From Nitrospinota bacterium (GTDB lineage: Bacteria; Nitrospinota; Nitrospinia; UBA9942), in the NCBI GenBank assembly GCA_016200365.1, contig JACQEW010000363.1, positions 1 to 6,022 on the forward strand: DNA of 6,022 nucleotides, read 5' to 3'. The translations under genes were made by a program, and so were the position numbers. Shown one piece after another: positions 1-5,390 of the stretch; positions within the stretch are counted from its first letter, which is position 1; every line of letters starts with the position of its first letter. The notes under the pieces are model-generated. The model was given only the letters and a program-made list of their open reading frames with translations, did not search any database and was not told the origin of the DNA.

Positions 1-138
1 GAGATGAATCTGGGACAGGTCTATCACGAAGTTGTCAGGGCGTCAAAAGGAGAATGTGAAGTAAAAGGAATTTTTAAGGTAGATACAGAGACGATCTATC
101 CTAAAAAGATTATGGATGAGATAGAAAAGATTGCATAA
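1..138 (+). CDS. korA: 2-oxoacid:ferredoxin oxidoreductase, alpha subunit (C-terminal fragment)
   Basis: The window opens inside this gene. Frame 1 is open from base 1 to a TAA at 136-138 and gives the last 45 residues, starting EMNLGQVYHEVVRASKG. An E-M-N-x-G-Q motif close to the C-terminus is typical of alpha subunits of 2-oxoglutarate and branched-chain 2-oxoacid:ferredoxin oxidoreductases. The alpha subunit pairs with the beta subunit to form the CoA/TPP active site in the cytoplasm. The beta-subunit gene follows after 17 bases, so the two are almost certainly co-transcribed. The fragment alone could not be told apart from a VorB- or PorA-type subunit; the assignment leans on the neighbouring beta and gamma genes. 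The start and most of the protein lie outside the window. Confidence 0.85.
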   Translation, partial: EMNLGQVYHEVVRASKGECEVKGIFKVDTETIYPKKIMDEIEKIA

Positions 139-155
139 TTGGAGGATGATAAGAT

Positions 156-1028
156 ATGGAAACAGTAGCAGCAGCAACAAAGAAATCAAAGAAGGCAAAA
201 CAGGTTCCATTTGACTATTCAAAATATATCAGAAAGGGGAAGCTCCCGCATATCTGGTGTGCAGGGTGCGGACACGGTATAGTCCTTAAAAGCCTGTTGA
301 GGGCAATTGATGCCATAGGTCGCTCCAATGATGATTTTGCGCTTGTATCCGGCATAGGCTGCTCCAGCAGGACACCGGGCTATGTGAATTTCAATACCCT
401 TCACACATTGCATGGGAGGGCGCTTGCCTTTGCAACAGGGCTAAAGATGGCAAAACCAAATTTAAAGGTTATTGTTACAACAGGAGATGGAGACGCCCTT
501 GCCATAGGTGGAAACCATTTCATACATACCTGTAGGAGAAATATTGATATGGTTATCATGGTCTACAATAACTACATATATGGCATGACCAGCGGTCAGT
601 TTTCTCCGACTACATCGCAGGGTATGATTGCGACAACAAGCCGTTACGGAAATATCGAGCCTCCCTTCGATGTGTGCAAGATGGCAGAGGCAGCGGGCGC
701 TACCTTTGTAGCGAGAGCAACGGCATATCACTATGCAGAACTTGAAAAGACCCTCTATGAAGCAATCATGCACAAAGGGACTGCGGTAATAGATATACTC
801 GACTCATGCCCTACCTACTATGGGAGATTTAATAAATATAAAACCGTATCAGAGATGATGGAAAAGATAGAAAAGGATGGGACAATATCCGTCAAGCAGG
901 CAGCAGGACTTCCTCCTGAAAAGCTTGAGGGCAAATTATTAAGAGGGATACTCTATAAAAAGGAGAGGACTGAGTATACCGCTGAGTATGCAAAACTGGT
1001 GGAAAAGGCAGGGGGTAAGAAGGGATAA
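156..1028 (+). CDS. korB: 2-oxoacid:ferredoxin oxidoreductase, beta subunit (probably 2-oxoglutarate)
   Basis: This 290-residue cytoplasmic protein is the TPP- and [4Fe-4S]-binding subunit of a 2-oxoacid:ferredoxin oxidoreductase. The complex interconverts 2-oxoacid + CoA and acyl-CoA + CO2 with ferredoxin. Visible motifs are WCAGCGHG (34-41), GIGCS (66-70), LHGRA (85-89), the TPP/Mg site GDGDALAIGGNH (110-121) and NNYIYGMTSGQ with SPTT (138-153). Cys35, Cys38, Cys69 and Cys218 (in DSCPTYYGR) fit the four cluster ligands of the family. Length is normal for beta subunits of the Kor/Vor type. The start is supported by GGAGG at 141-145, ten bases before the ATG. A Lys-rich N-terminal stretch (9-15) precedes the conserved region. 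It lies between the alpha and gamma genes. 2-Oxoglutarate is the inferred substrate; 2-oxoisovalerate or another 2-oxoacid remains possible from sequence alone. Confidence 0.93.
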   Translation: METVAAATKKSKKAKQVPFDYSKYIRKGKLPHIWCAGCGHGIVLKSLLRAIDAIGRSNDDFALVSGIGCSSRTPGYVNFNTLHTLHGRALAFATGLKMAKPNLKVIVTTGDGDALAIGGNHFIHTCRRNIDMVIMVYNNYIYGMTSGQFSPTTSQGMIATTSRYGNIEPPFDVCKMAEAAGATFVARATAYHYAELEKTLYEAIMHKGTAVIDILDSCPTYYGRFNKYKTVSEMMEKIEKDGTISVKQAAGLPPEKLEGKLLRGILYKKERTEYTAEYAKLVEKAGGKKG

Positions 1029-1029
1029 A

Positions 1030-1135
1030 AAAGTATCAAAGTTTCAGAGTATCAGAGAGTCAGAGGGACAACCCCCTGCCACCCTTTATTAAGGGGGAAT
1101 ACTTTGATACTTTGACACTATGACTCTATGACACT
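1030..1135. repeat. Inverted repeat of facing 8-bp tandem arrays between korB and korC
   Basis: This element fills the korB-korC gap almost exactly. The left arm has four consecutive 8-bp units at 1032-1063 (AGTATCAA, AGTTTCAG, AGTATCAG, AGAGTCAG). The right arm has four at 1104-1135 that are the same motif on the other strand (TTGATACT, TTGACACT, ATGACTCT, ATGACACT). The strongest pairing is a perfect 13-bp inverted match, 1030-1042 with 1101-1113. The centre carries a second, G/C-rich palindrome: CCCCCT 1072-1077 with AGGGGG 1092-1097, or alternatively CCCTT-TATT-AAGGG at 1082-1095. It begins one base after the korB stop and ends just before the korC ribosome-binding site. It could form a large cruciform or an RNA hairpin inside the operon message. 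No coding potential is seen. Confidence 0.85.
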
Positions 1136-1140
1136 TTTAT

Positions 1141-1147
1141 GGAGGAG
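1141..1147 (+). promoter_or_regulatory. Ribosome-binding site that decides the korC start
   Basis: GGAGGAG at 1141-1147 lies three bases before the ATG at 1151. The upstream in-frame ATG at 1139 overlaps this Shine-Dalgarno sequence and has no purine-rich motif of its own; it is preceded by ACACTTTT from the repeat arm. Translation therefore most likely starts at 1151. Confidence 0.75.
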
Positions 1148-1150
1148 AAT

Positions 1151-1705
1151 ATGGGTTATAGATATGAAATGAGATTCAGCGGCTCGGGGGGGCAGGGAAT
1201 GATTTTAGCAGGGATAATAATGGCAGAGGCAGCTTCTATATATGATGGTAAAAATGCCTCTCAAAGCCAGTCTTATGGCCCTGAATCGAGAGGCGGCGCC
1301 TCTCGCAGCGAGGTTATAATCAGCGATGAAGAGATAGACTATCCAAAGGCAACCAGCATTGATGCCATGCTTGCAATGACACAGGAGGCGTCTAATAAAT
1401 ATCATAAGGATATTAAAAAGGGCGGTATTCTCCTTCTTGATTCCACAGAAGTAAAGGATAATCCCAAGGGGGATTTTAAGATATACAGCTATCCAATATC
1501 ATCAATTGCCAGAGATGAGCTTGGTAAAATTATAGTTGCCAATATTATCTCCCTCGGCATGATTGTGGAATTAACAAAAATTGTATCTCACGAGGCGATC
1601 GAAAAAGCTGTGCTGGCAAGGGTCCCATCTACATTCCTCGAATTAAACAAAAAGGCTCTCCAGATTGGGTTTGAAAGGGCAAGGGAATTAAAACCCCTGT
1701 TATAG
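1151..1705 (+). CDS. korC: 2-oxoacid:ferredoxin oxidoreductase, gamma subunit
   Basis: This 184-residue protein is the gamma subunit of the same oxidoreductase complex as the genes upstream. Members of this family (POR_N gamma type) have a glycine-rich loop near the N-terminus and contribute to CoA binding and subunit assembly. Visible here are GSGGQG at 11-16 and SYGPESRGGASRSEV at 41-55, both hallmarks of the family, followed by the typical D-A-M-L-A-M-T-Q segment. Length is normal. I chose the start at 1151 over the in-frame ATG at 1139, which would add four residues (MEEN), because GGAGGAG is spaced correctly only for the later ATG. The gene ends in TAG at 1703-1705. It is separated from korB by an inverted repeat rather than the short gap usual in these operons, so its expression relative to korAB may be altered. 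Confidence 0.92.
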   Translation: MGYRYEMRFSGSGGQGMILAGIIMAEAASIYDGKNASQSQSYGPESRGGASRSEVIISDEEIDYPKATSIDAMLAMTQEASNKYHKDIKKGGILLLDSTEVKDNPKGDFKIYSYPISSIARDELGKIIVANIISLGMIVELTKIVSHEAIEKAVLARVPSTFLELNKKALQIGFERARELKPLL

Positions 1706-1797
1706 AAAAGTAAGCATATTTAAACCTGAATCCTGCGTCATTTCATAGAAATTATGATACTACAACCCTCAAAAGACAGCATTAAATATAATGTCAA

Positions 1798-1862
1798 AAT
1801 CCAAATGCCAAACAAAGCCCAAAATTCCAAATCCAAATTATTTAAACTTTGAGCTTTGGATT
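1798..1862. repeat. CCAAAT-type low-complexity repeat with inverted arms, upstream of ftsY
   Basis: This is an AT-rich stretch of irregular CCAAA/TCCAAAT units in the 175-base gap between korC and ftsY. AATCCAAATGCCAAA at 1798-1812 is matched at 12 of 15 positions by the reverse complement of TTTGAGCTTTGGATT at 1848-1862. A shorter exact pair is ATCCAAA 1831-1837 with TTTGGAT 1855-1861. The rest of the gap (1706-1797) shows nothing I can name; a weak TCATA/TATGA pair at 1743-1757 is not convincing. The repeat ends 19 bases before the ftsY ATG, so any ftsY promoter in this gap would overlap or directly follow it. Confidence 0.65.
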
Positions 1863-1880
1863 ATCAAAATATTATAGCAT

Positions 1881-2849
1881 ATGCTTAATATTATGAATGA
1901 AAAGAAAGGTATTTCCCTGTTTAAAACATACAGGGACAAGTTTGAGAGATTGAAATCTGGTTTGTCAAAGACCCGAAGCGGTTTTTTATCGGGACTGACA
2001 AAGATAACCGGCAGGGGCAGGATAGATGAGGAGTTTTTTGAGGAGCTTGAGGAGTTGTTAATAACCGCGGATGTTGGTGTCCATTCAGCATCGAGGATAA
2101 TTTCAGGTTTACGAGAGGATGCAAAGAAAAACAAACTAAAAGAGTCAAAGGATGTAGAGCAGTGTTTGAAAGAGAGGATATTGTCAATTCTTAATTCTCA
2201 ATTTCCAATTTCCAATTTCCAATTTCCAAAGGATTCACCTTTTGTCATAATGATAATCGGCGTAAATGGCTCTGGCAAGACAACAACCATTGGGAAGCTC
2301 GCCAGTAAGTATAAAAAAGAAGGGAAGAAGGTATTGCTTGCAGCAGGCGATACATTCAGGGCTGCTGCCATAGAGCAGCTTGAGATATGGGGCGAAAGGA
2401 GCGGATGTCCTGTTATAAAGCATCAGAGCGGCGCTGACCCTTCGGCGGTTATATATGACGCAATTCAATCTGTAAAGGCGCGGGGGTATGACATCATGAT
2501 AGCGGATACTGCAGGAAGGCTGCATACAAAGGTGAATCTCATGGAGGAGATGAAGAAGATAAAGAGGATAATGGGCAGAGAGCTTCCCGGCGCACCCCAT
2601 GAGATACTCATGGTTCTCGATGCGACAACAGGACAGAATGCTATTTCTCAGGCAAAACTTTTTAATGAGGCGGTAGGTATAACAGGCATTGCCCTCACAA
2701 AACTCGACGGCACGGCAAAAGGCGGGGTGGTCATCAATATTATTGACGAACTGAAGATACCTGTAAAGCTGATTGGAGTCGGAGAAAGTATAGAAGATTT
2801 ACGGGAATTTGAGCCGGAGCCATTCGTTGAGGCGCTATTTGAAAGGTAA
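1881..2849 (+). CDS. ftsY: Signal recognition particle receptor FtsY
   Basis: FtsY is the membrane-associated GTPase that docks SRP-ribosome complexes at the SecYEG translocon. This 322-residue protein is a compact form: an N domain (about 14-105, with the typical helical sequence RLKSGLSKTRSGFLSGL and IDEEFFEELEELLITADVG) and the G domain (about 119-322), without a long acidic A domain. GTPase motifs are GVNGSGKTT (127-135), DTFRAAA (157-163), DTAGR (209-213), TKLD (273-276) and GVGESIEDLREF (299-310). The C-terminus FVEALFER looks natural. Residues 107-116, in the N/G linker, are encoded by a 4 x 7-bp tandem repeat. Start: ATG 1881 is the first in frame after a TAG at 1875-1877, but neither it nor ATG 1893 (four residues shorter, MNEKKG) has a Shine-Dalgarno sequence. 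The exact start is uncertain. Confidence 0.95.
   Translation: MLNIMNEKKGISLFKTYRDKFERLKSGLSKTRSGFLSGLTKITGRGRIDEEFFEELEELLITADVGVHSASRIISGLREDAKKNKLKESKDVEQCLKERILSILNSQFPISNFQFPKDSPFVIMIIGVNGSGKTTTIGKLASKYKKEGKKVLLAAGDTFRAAAIEQLEIWGERSGCPVIKHQSGADPSAVIYDAIQSVKARGYDIMIADTAGRLHTKVNLMEEMKKIKRIMGRELPGAPHEILMVLDATTGQNAISQAKLFNEAVGITGIALTKLDGTAKGGVVINIIDELKIPVKLIGVGESIEDLREFEPEPFVEALFER
2200..2227 (+). repeat. Perfect 4 x AATTTCC heptamer tandem repeat inside ftsY
   Basis: Four identical 7-bp copies (AATTTCC) run from 2200 to 2227 and are followed by AAA. They lie in the coding sequence and supply FtsY residues from Gln107 to Pro116 (SQFPISNFQFP in context), exactly between the N-domain helices and the first G-domain strand. 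Since 7 is not a multiple of 3, gain or loss of one or two copies would shift the reading frame before the GTPase domain; three copies (21 bp) would keep it. The preceding TTCTTAATTCTC looks like a degenerate lead-in to the array. Confidence 0.95.
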
Positions 2850-2850
2850 A

Positions 2851-2931
2851 CCCCGTTAGAAGTTCTCATATTTGGGGCATACTTGTCCTGTTCCTTTCTC
2901 TTTGCCTTCGTTATGTAAACTTCTAACGGGG
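2851..2931. mobile_element. MITE-like element with perfect 14-bp terminal inverted repeats
   Basis: CCCCGTTAGAAGTT at 2851-2864 and AACTTCTAACGGGG at 2918-2931 are perfect reverse complements (15 bp if the adjacent A2850/T2932 pair is counted). They enclose a 53-base, pyrimidine-rich core with no gene. Direct TAAA copies flank the termini (2847-2850 and 2932-2935), which would fit a 4-bp target duplication. The left TAAA contains the ftsY stop codon, so the element sits immediately against the gene without disturbing it. A Rho-independent terminator is less likely: the loop is very long and no T-run follows on the plus strand. It may still stop or slow transcription between ftsY and the Hpt gene. 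No transposase gene is present nearby. The element class is inferred from structure only. Confidence 0.6.
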
Positions 2932-2965
2932 TAAATAAAATAACCATACAAAGGGGGGTGATGGA

Positions 2966-3280
2966 ATGACGCAAAATAAAAATGAAAAAATTATTGTCCA
3001 TGTAGATGCCGATATCGAGGAGCTTGTGCCAGGGTTTCTTCAGAACAGGCACGAAGATGTTAAAACGATACTGGACGCACTCGAAAAAGGTGATTATGAG
3101 ACTATTCGGATAGCAGGACATACTATGAAAGGGTCGGGCGGCGGCTATGGTTTTGACGCCATTACTGATATGGGACACTCCATCGAAGAAGCTGCACTGG
3201 GGAAAAACTCAGAGGAGATAAAAAAGCAGTTGAATGATCTCTCAAGCTACCTCGATAGTGTTGAGGTGGTTTATGAGTGA
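2966..3280 (+). CDS. Stand-alone Hpt (histidine phosphotransfer) protein
   Basis: This 104-residue cytoplasmic protein consists almost entirely of one Hpt domain. Such domains relay phosphate between the receiver domain of a hybrid kinase and a final response regulator. The start of the helical bundle reads VDADIEELVPGFLQNRHEDVKTILDAL (13-39). The phospho-accepting histidine is His52 in AGHTMKGSGGGYGF, matching the family H-x-x-K-G-S pattern with small residues after it. The C-terminus SSYLDSVEVVYE looks like a natural end. The start has a very strong Shine-Dalgarno sequence (AAGGGGGGTGAT, 2951-2962). A TAAAAT hexamer at 2936-2941 could be a -10 element, but no -35 is evident. The partner kinase is not in the window. 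The gene is followed at once by a broken receiver-domain sequence, which may be what is left of its partner. Confidence 0.88.
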   Translation: MTQNKNEKIIVHVDADIEELVPGFLQNRHEDVKTILDALEKGDYETIRIAGHTMKGSGGGYGFDAITDMGHSIEEAALGKNSEEIKKQLNDLSSYLDSVEVVYE

Positions 3281-3375
3281 ATCAGGATATTATTGCCCTT
3301 GATATTATGATGCCGGTTATGTCAGGATATGAGGCGCTGAAGAAGATAAGGAAAAAGGAGAAAAGGGATGGGTAA
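3277..3375 (+). pseudogene. Relic of a response-regulator receiver (REC) domain
   Basis: The frame from GTG 3277 to TAA 3373-3375 encodes 32 residues containing QDIIALDIMMPVMSGYEALK and then KIRKKEKRDG. This is the classical receiver-domain core D-x-M-M-P-x-M-x-G-x-E, with Asp9 of the fragment (in ALDIMMP) as the phospho-acceptor. The first half of the domain, with the acidic pair, and everything after the KKIR helix, with the Thr/Ser and Lys sites, are missing. Homology begins right at the Hpt stop codon and in a different frame; a TGA at 3274-3276 closes this frame upstream. ATG 3273, overlapping the Hpt end, may be the old regulator start, but it now reads only nine codons to TGA 3300-3302. 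Internal deletion of a receiver gene is inferred. The remnant now supplies the ribosome-binding site of the next gene. It is unlikely to make a folded protein. Confidence 0.75.
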
Positions 3376-4225
3376 AAATTGGATATTCCTGTTTTTTCTG
3401 TTCGTGACGACAATGTGTCTCTTTACGGTCATAACTCTCTCCTGCCCCGATATCGTCTCAGCGGATAAAAAAACTACTATATTCTTCTATAACCCCGAAG
3501 CGAATATAAATAATTTTGTTTCTCTCAAGGCGGAGTTCGATGCCTATCTTTTTCCGCTTGGCAATTTTCAGTTCCAGCCTGTAAGCAGCGAGCAGGTGTT
3601 TGAAGGGGTTATCAAAGAGAGTCTATCCGCTTCGGAAGGGGATATATTTATTTTGTCGAGCTGGCATTTCAATGTCATAAAAAAGAGATTATCTCTTGAG
3701 CCGTCCCTGATAGCCACGATTAAAGGCAGAGCCACCTATGAAAAAATATTGATTACCAAGAAAGATATTTCGGAGATTAAACAATTGAAAGGGGCGGCGG
3801 TTGCATCTGCAGGAAGCGAGGAGTATACAATACATTTATTAAAAGGACTTCTCGGAAAGGGAAATGAGCATATAGCAAGCTCTATGAGGATATTAAAGGT
3901 GCCGAAGGATATTGATGCATTAATGTCTGTTGGGTTTGGAATGGCGCAGGCAGCAATAGCCTCTGAATTCAGCCTTGAAAAAATGAGTCATCTCAATTCT
4001 TCTCAATATAATATGTTTAAACAATTGGTTAAAACAGGAGATTTGCTCCTGCCTGTAGTTGTCGTGCCTAAAAAACAATCTCCTTTGAGAGACAGGGTAA
4101 TAGAGATTTTAACAGGAATGGGTAATGCGGATGAAGGGAGAAGCAGACTCAAGATGCTCGGCTTTGACGGCTGGAAGCCTGTTGAAAAGGCAGAGAGGAG
4201 GGTATTAGAAAATGAAGGGAATTAA
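3368..4225 (+). CDS. PhnD-like exported solute-binding protein
   Basis: This 285-residue protein resembles the phosphate/phosphonate (PhnD-like) class of type 2 periplasmic binding proteins. An N-terminal hydrophobic segment (about 5-27) is followed by DIVSA-DK, a plausible signal-peptidase I site after residue 32. Cys26 follows TLS, a poor lipobox. The mature part starts with a strand and FYNPEANINNF, runs through a two-lobe layout with the segment LKGAAVASAGSEEYT in the middle (typical of the second lobe), and ends with LKMLGFDGWKPV, similar to the C-terminal helix of such proteins. AAGGAG at 3355-3360, seven bases before the ATG, supports the start. It overlaps the receiver relic by 8 bases and the next gene by 14. 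The ligand cannot be read from sequence, and the family name does not mean phosphonate is bound. It may act as a sensor or as a periplasmic carrier. Confidence 0.75.
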   Translation: MGKNWIFLFFLFVTTMCLFTVITLSCPDIVSADKKTTIFFYNPEANINNFVSLKAEFDAYLFPLGNFQFQPVSSEQVFEGVIKESLSASEGDIFILSSWHFNVIKKRLSLEPSLIATIKGRATYEKILITKKDISEIKQLKGAAVASAGSEEYTIHLLKGLLGKGNEHIASSMRILKVPKDIDALMSVGFGMAQAAIASEFSLEKMSHLNSSQYNMFKQLVKTGDLLLPVVVVPKKQSPLRDRVIEILTGMGNADEGRSRLKMLGFDGWKPVEKAERRVLENEGN

Positions 4226-5153
4226 ATCATCCATGAATCGGGATTTATTCGGTTTAATAATATTAATCGTCCTTTTAATTTCATCCGAAATATTGGAAGC
4301 CGCCGAGGAAAGAAAAATCCTGATAATAAATTCCGATAGGACAGTTACTAACTATAAAATAGCGCATGAGGAATTTAAGACAGGCATTGGTTATCCAGTC
4401 ATGGAGATTGATTTAGGTAAAGACAGCGAATCGGAGAAAAATCTTACGGAGATAATATCAAAGAGTAAACCCGATGTTATATACTGCATCGGCAGCAGGG
4501 CATATCTTTTTGCCAATAAAGCGGCAGGAAAAGGCAATTTTATATTTACATCCATTATTAACTGGCAAAGGCTGCCCTTAACCGATAAGACCTTCGGCAT
4601 TGCCAATGAGCTTCCTCCGCTCATGCATCTTACTCTTTATCGTCATATATTCCCTAAAATAACCGACATCGGCATAATTTACAGCAATCGGTATAACCGT
4701 GAATGGGTAGAAGATGCGGTAAAGAGCGCTAAGGAGGTTGGTATAAATATAATCGCAAGGCAGATTGAAAATAAAGATGGACTGGATGATGCCCTGCAAT
4801 ACATTGTTCCTAAAGCACAGGCAATATGGCTGATTCCCGACCCTGCGGTAATCTCAGACAGAGACTCTCTAATGAAGATTTTCGATAAGAGCAGGAAATT
4901 TAAAAAGCCTGTTTATTCATATAGTGATGTATATATTGATTTGGGTGCAGCTATTTCCATCTCTACCGATATTCAGACCATGGCAAGACAGGCCGCAGGA
5001 CTGTCGCGGGATATTCTTATAGGCGCCGATATCCCGGAAAGAATCCAGCATCCTGCCGGCTCTTATATCATACTCAACATGAAAAATGTTATGGAATACG
5101 GAGTGGAGATTAATATGGATGCATTGGAGTCGGTGAACAAGATTATAAGATAA
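4212..5153 (+). CDS. ABC_sub_bind-family exported binding protein
   Basis: This 313-residue protein looks like the ABC_sub_bind (COG2984) family of periplasmic binding proteins with a type 1 fold. A basic start and hydrophobic helix (12-25) followed by ILEA-AEERK indicate a cleaved signal peptide near residue 30. The mature protein opens with KILIINSDRTVTNYKIAHEEF and has strands in the order of the family: KPDVIYCIGSRAYLFA, KITDIGIIYSNRYNREWVEDAVKSAKEVGI, AQAIWLIPDPAVIS and KKPVYSYSDVYIDLGAAISISTD. The ATG overlaps the upstream gene by 14 bases and has GGAGGG at 4197-4202 nine bases away, so the two genes are probably translationally coupled. ATG 4233 (MNRDLF) is a possible alternative start that keeps the whole signal peptide. 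No permease or ATPase gene follows; a TonB-dependent receptor does. The ligand is unknown. Confidence 0.8.
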   Translation: MKGIKSSMNRDLFGLIILIVLLISSEILEAAEERKILIINSDRTVTNYKIAHEEFKTGIGYPVMEIDLGKDSESEKNLTEIISKSKPDVIYCIGSRAYLFANKAAGKGNFIFTSIINWQRLPLTDKTFGIANELPPLMHLTLYRHIFPKITDIGIIYSNRYNREWVEDAVKSAKEVGINIIARQIENKDGLDDALQYIVPKAQAIWLIPDPAVISDRDSLMKIFDKSRKFKKPVYSYSDVYIDLGAAISISTDIQTMARQAAGLSRDILIGADIPERIQHPAGSYIILNMKNVMEYGVEINMDALESVNKIIR

Positions 5154-5179
5154 ACTTTAAAAACAGAACAAAGACTTAA

Positions 5180-5346
5180 TAGAACACGGATGACACGGAT
5201 TGGACGGATTGACACAGATAAAAAGATTAATAATTAATTAGGAAGCCATGAAACCATGAAATAATATTCCTGTATTCCTGGTTTCCTAATAATTAAAGGT
5301 TTTAAAATCCGTGAAAATCCGTATAATCCGTGTCATCTGCGTTCTA
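5180..5346. repeat. Large inverted repeat of 9-bp units upstream of the receptor gene
   Basis: Two 40-base arms (5180-5219 and 5307-5346) match as reverse complements at about 33 of 40 positions. Each arm is a short tandem array of about 9 bp: the left reads ACACGGATG, ACACGGATT, GGACGGATT, GACACAGAT; the right, on the other strand, reads ACGCAGATG, ACACGGATT, ATACGGATT, TTCACGGAT. Nested inside is a second inverted pair: ATTAGGAA with TTCCTAAT and GAAACCA with TGGTTTC (between about 5237 and 5289). Its flanks carry AGGAA/ATGAAACC units of about 8 bp. No reading frame, tRNA or riboswitch is visible in the gap 5154-5390. The element could form an extended cruciform and separates the binding-protein genes from the receptor gene. 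Confidence 0.85.
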
Positions 5347-5356
5347 TATGAATTTT

Positions 5357-5362
5357 TATAAT
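5357..5362 (+). promoter_or_regulatory. Candidate -10 element for the TonB-dependent receptor gene
   Basis: A perfect TATAAT lies in an AT-rich run 28 bases before the receptor ATG. It would place transcription start near 5369 and leave a short leader carrying GGAGG at 5381-5385. No good -35 is seen at 17 bases; the closest, TGTCAT at 5331-5336, is 20 bases away and inside the right repeat arm. The call rests on the hexamer and its position only. Confidence 0.35.
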
Positions 5363-5390
5363 TTCCTTACGAGCACAAATGGAGGATGGG

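Noticed and set aside
1139..1150. Upstream korC start at ATG 1139
   Set aside because: It overlaps the only good Shine-Dalgarno sequence and lacks one of its own. The conserved family N-terminus begins after the ATG at 1151.
2850..2932. Rho-independent terminator for ftsY
   Set aside because: The stem is perfect, but the 53-base loop is far too long and the sequence after it is A-rich rather than a T-run on the plus strand. A mobile-element reading fits better, though some terminator effect cannot be excluded.
2648..3178. Minus-strand open frame of 176 codons crossing the end of ftsY, the MITE-like element and the Hpt gene
   Set aside because: It is antisense to two well-supported genes, shows no recognisable motif, and its composition is that of a shadow frame. 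Its length is explained by the absence of stops in the element.
3273..3302. Nine-codon frame starting at ATG 3273 as a real small gene
   Set aside because: It is too short and has no ribosome-binding site of note. It is more likely the leftover start of the deleted regulator gene.
5180..5346. CRISPR array
   Set aside because: The units are about 8-9 bp with no unique spacers, and the arms are inverted rather than direct.
5154..5390. Cobalamin or other riboswitch, or a Fur-type operator, controlling the TonB receptor
   Set aside because: I looked for conserved riboswitch core boxes and a GATAATGATAATCATTATC-like palindrome and saw neither. The gap is occupied by the repeat.
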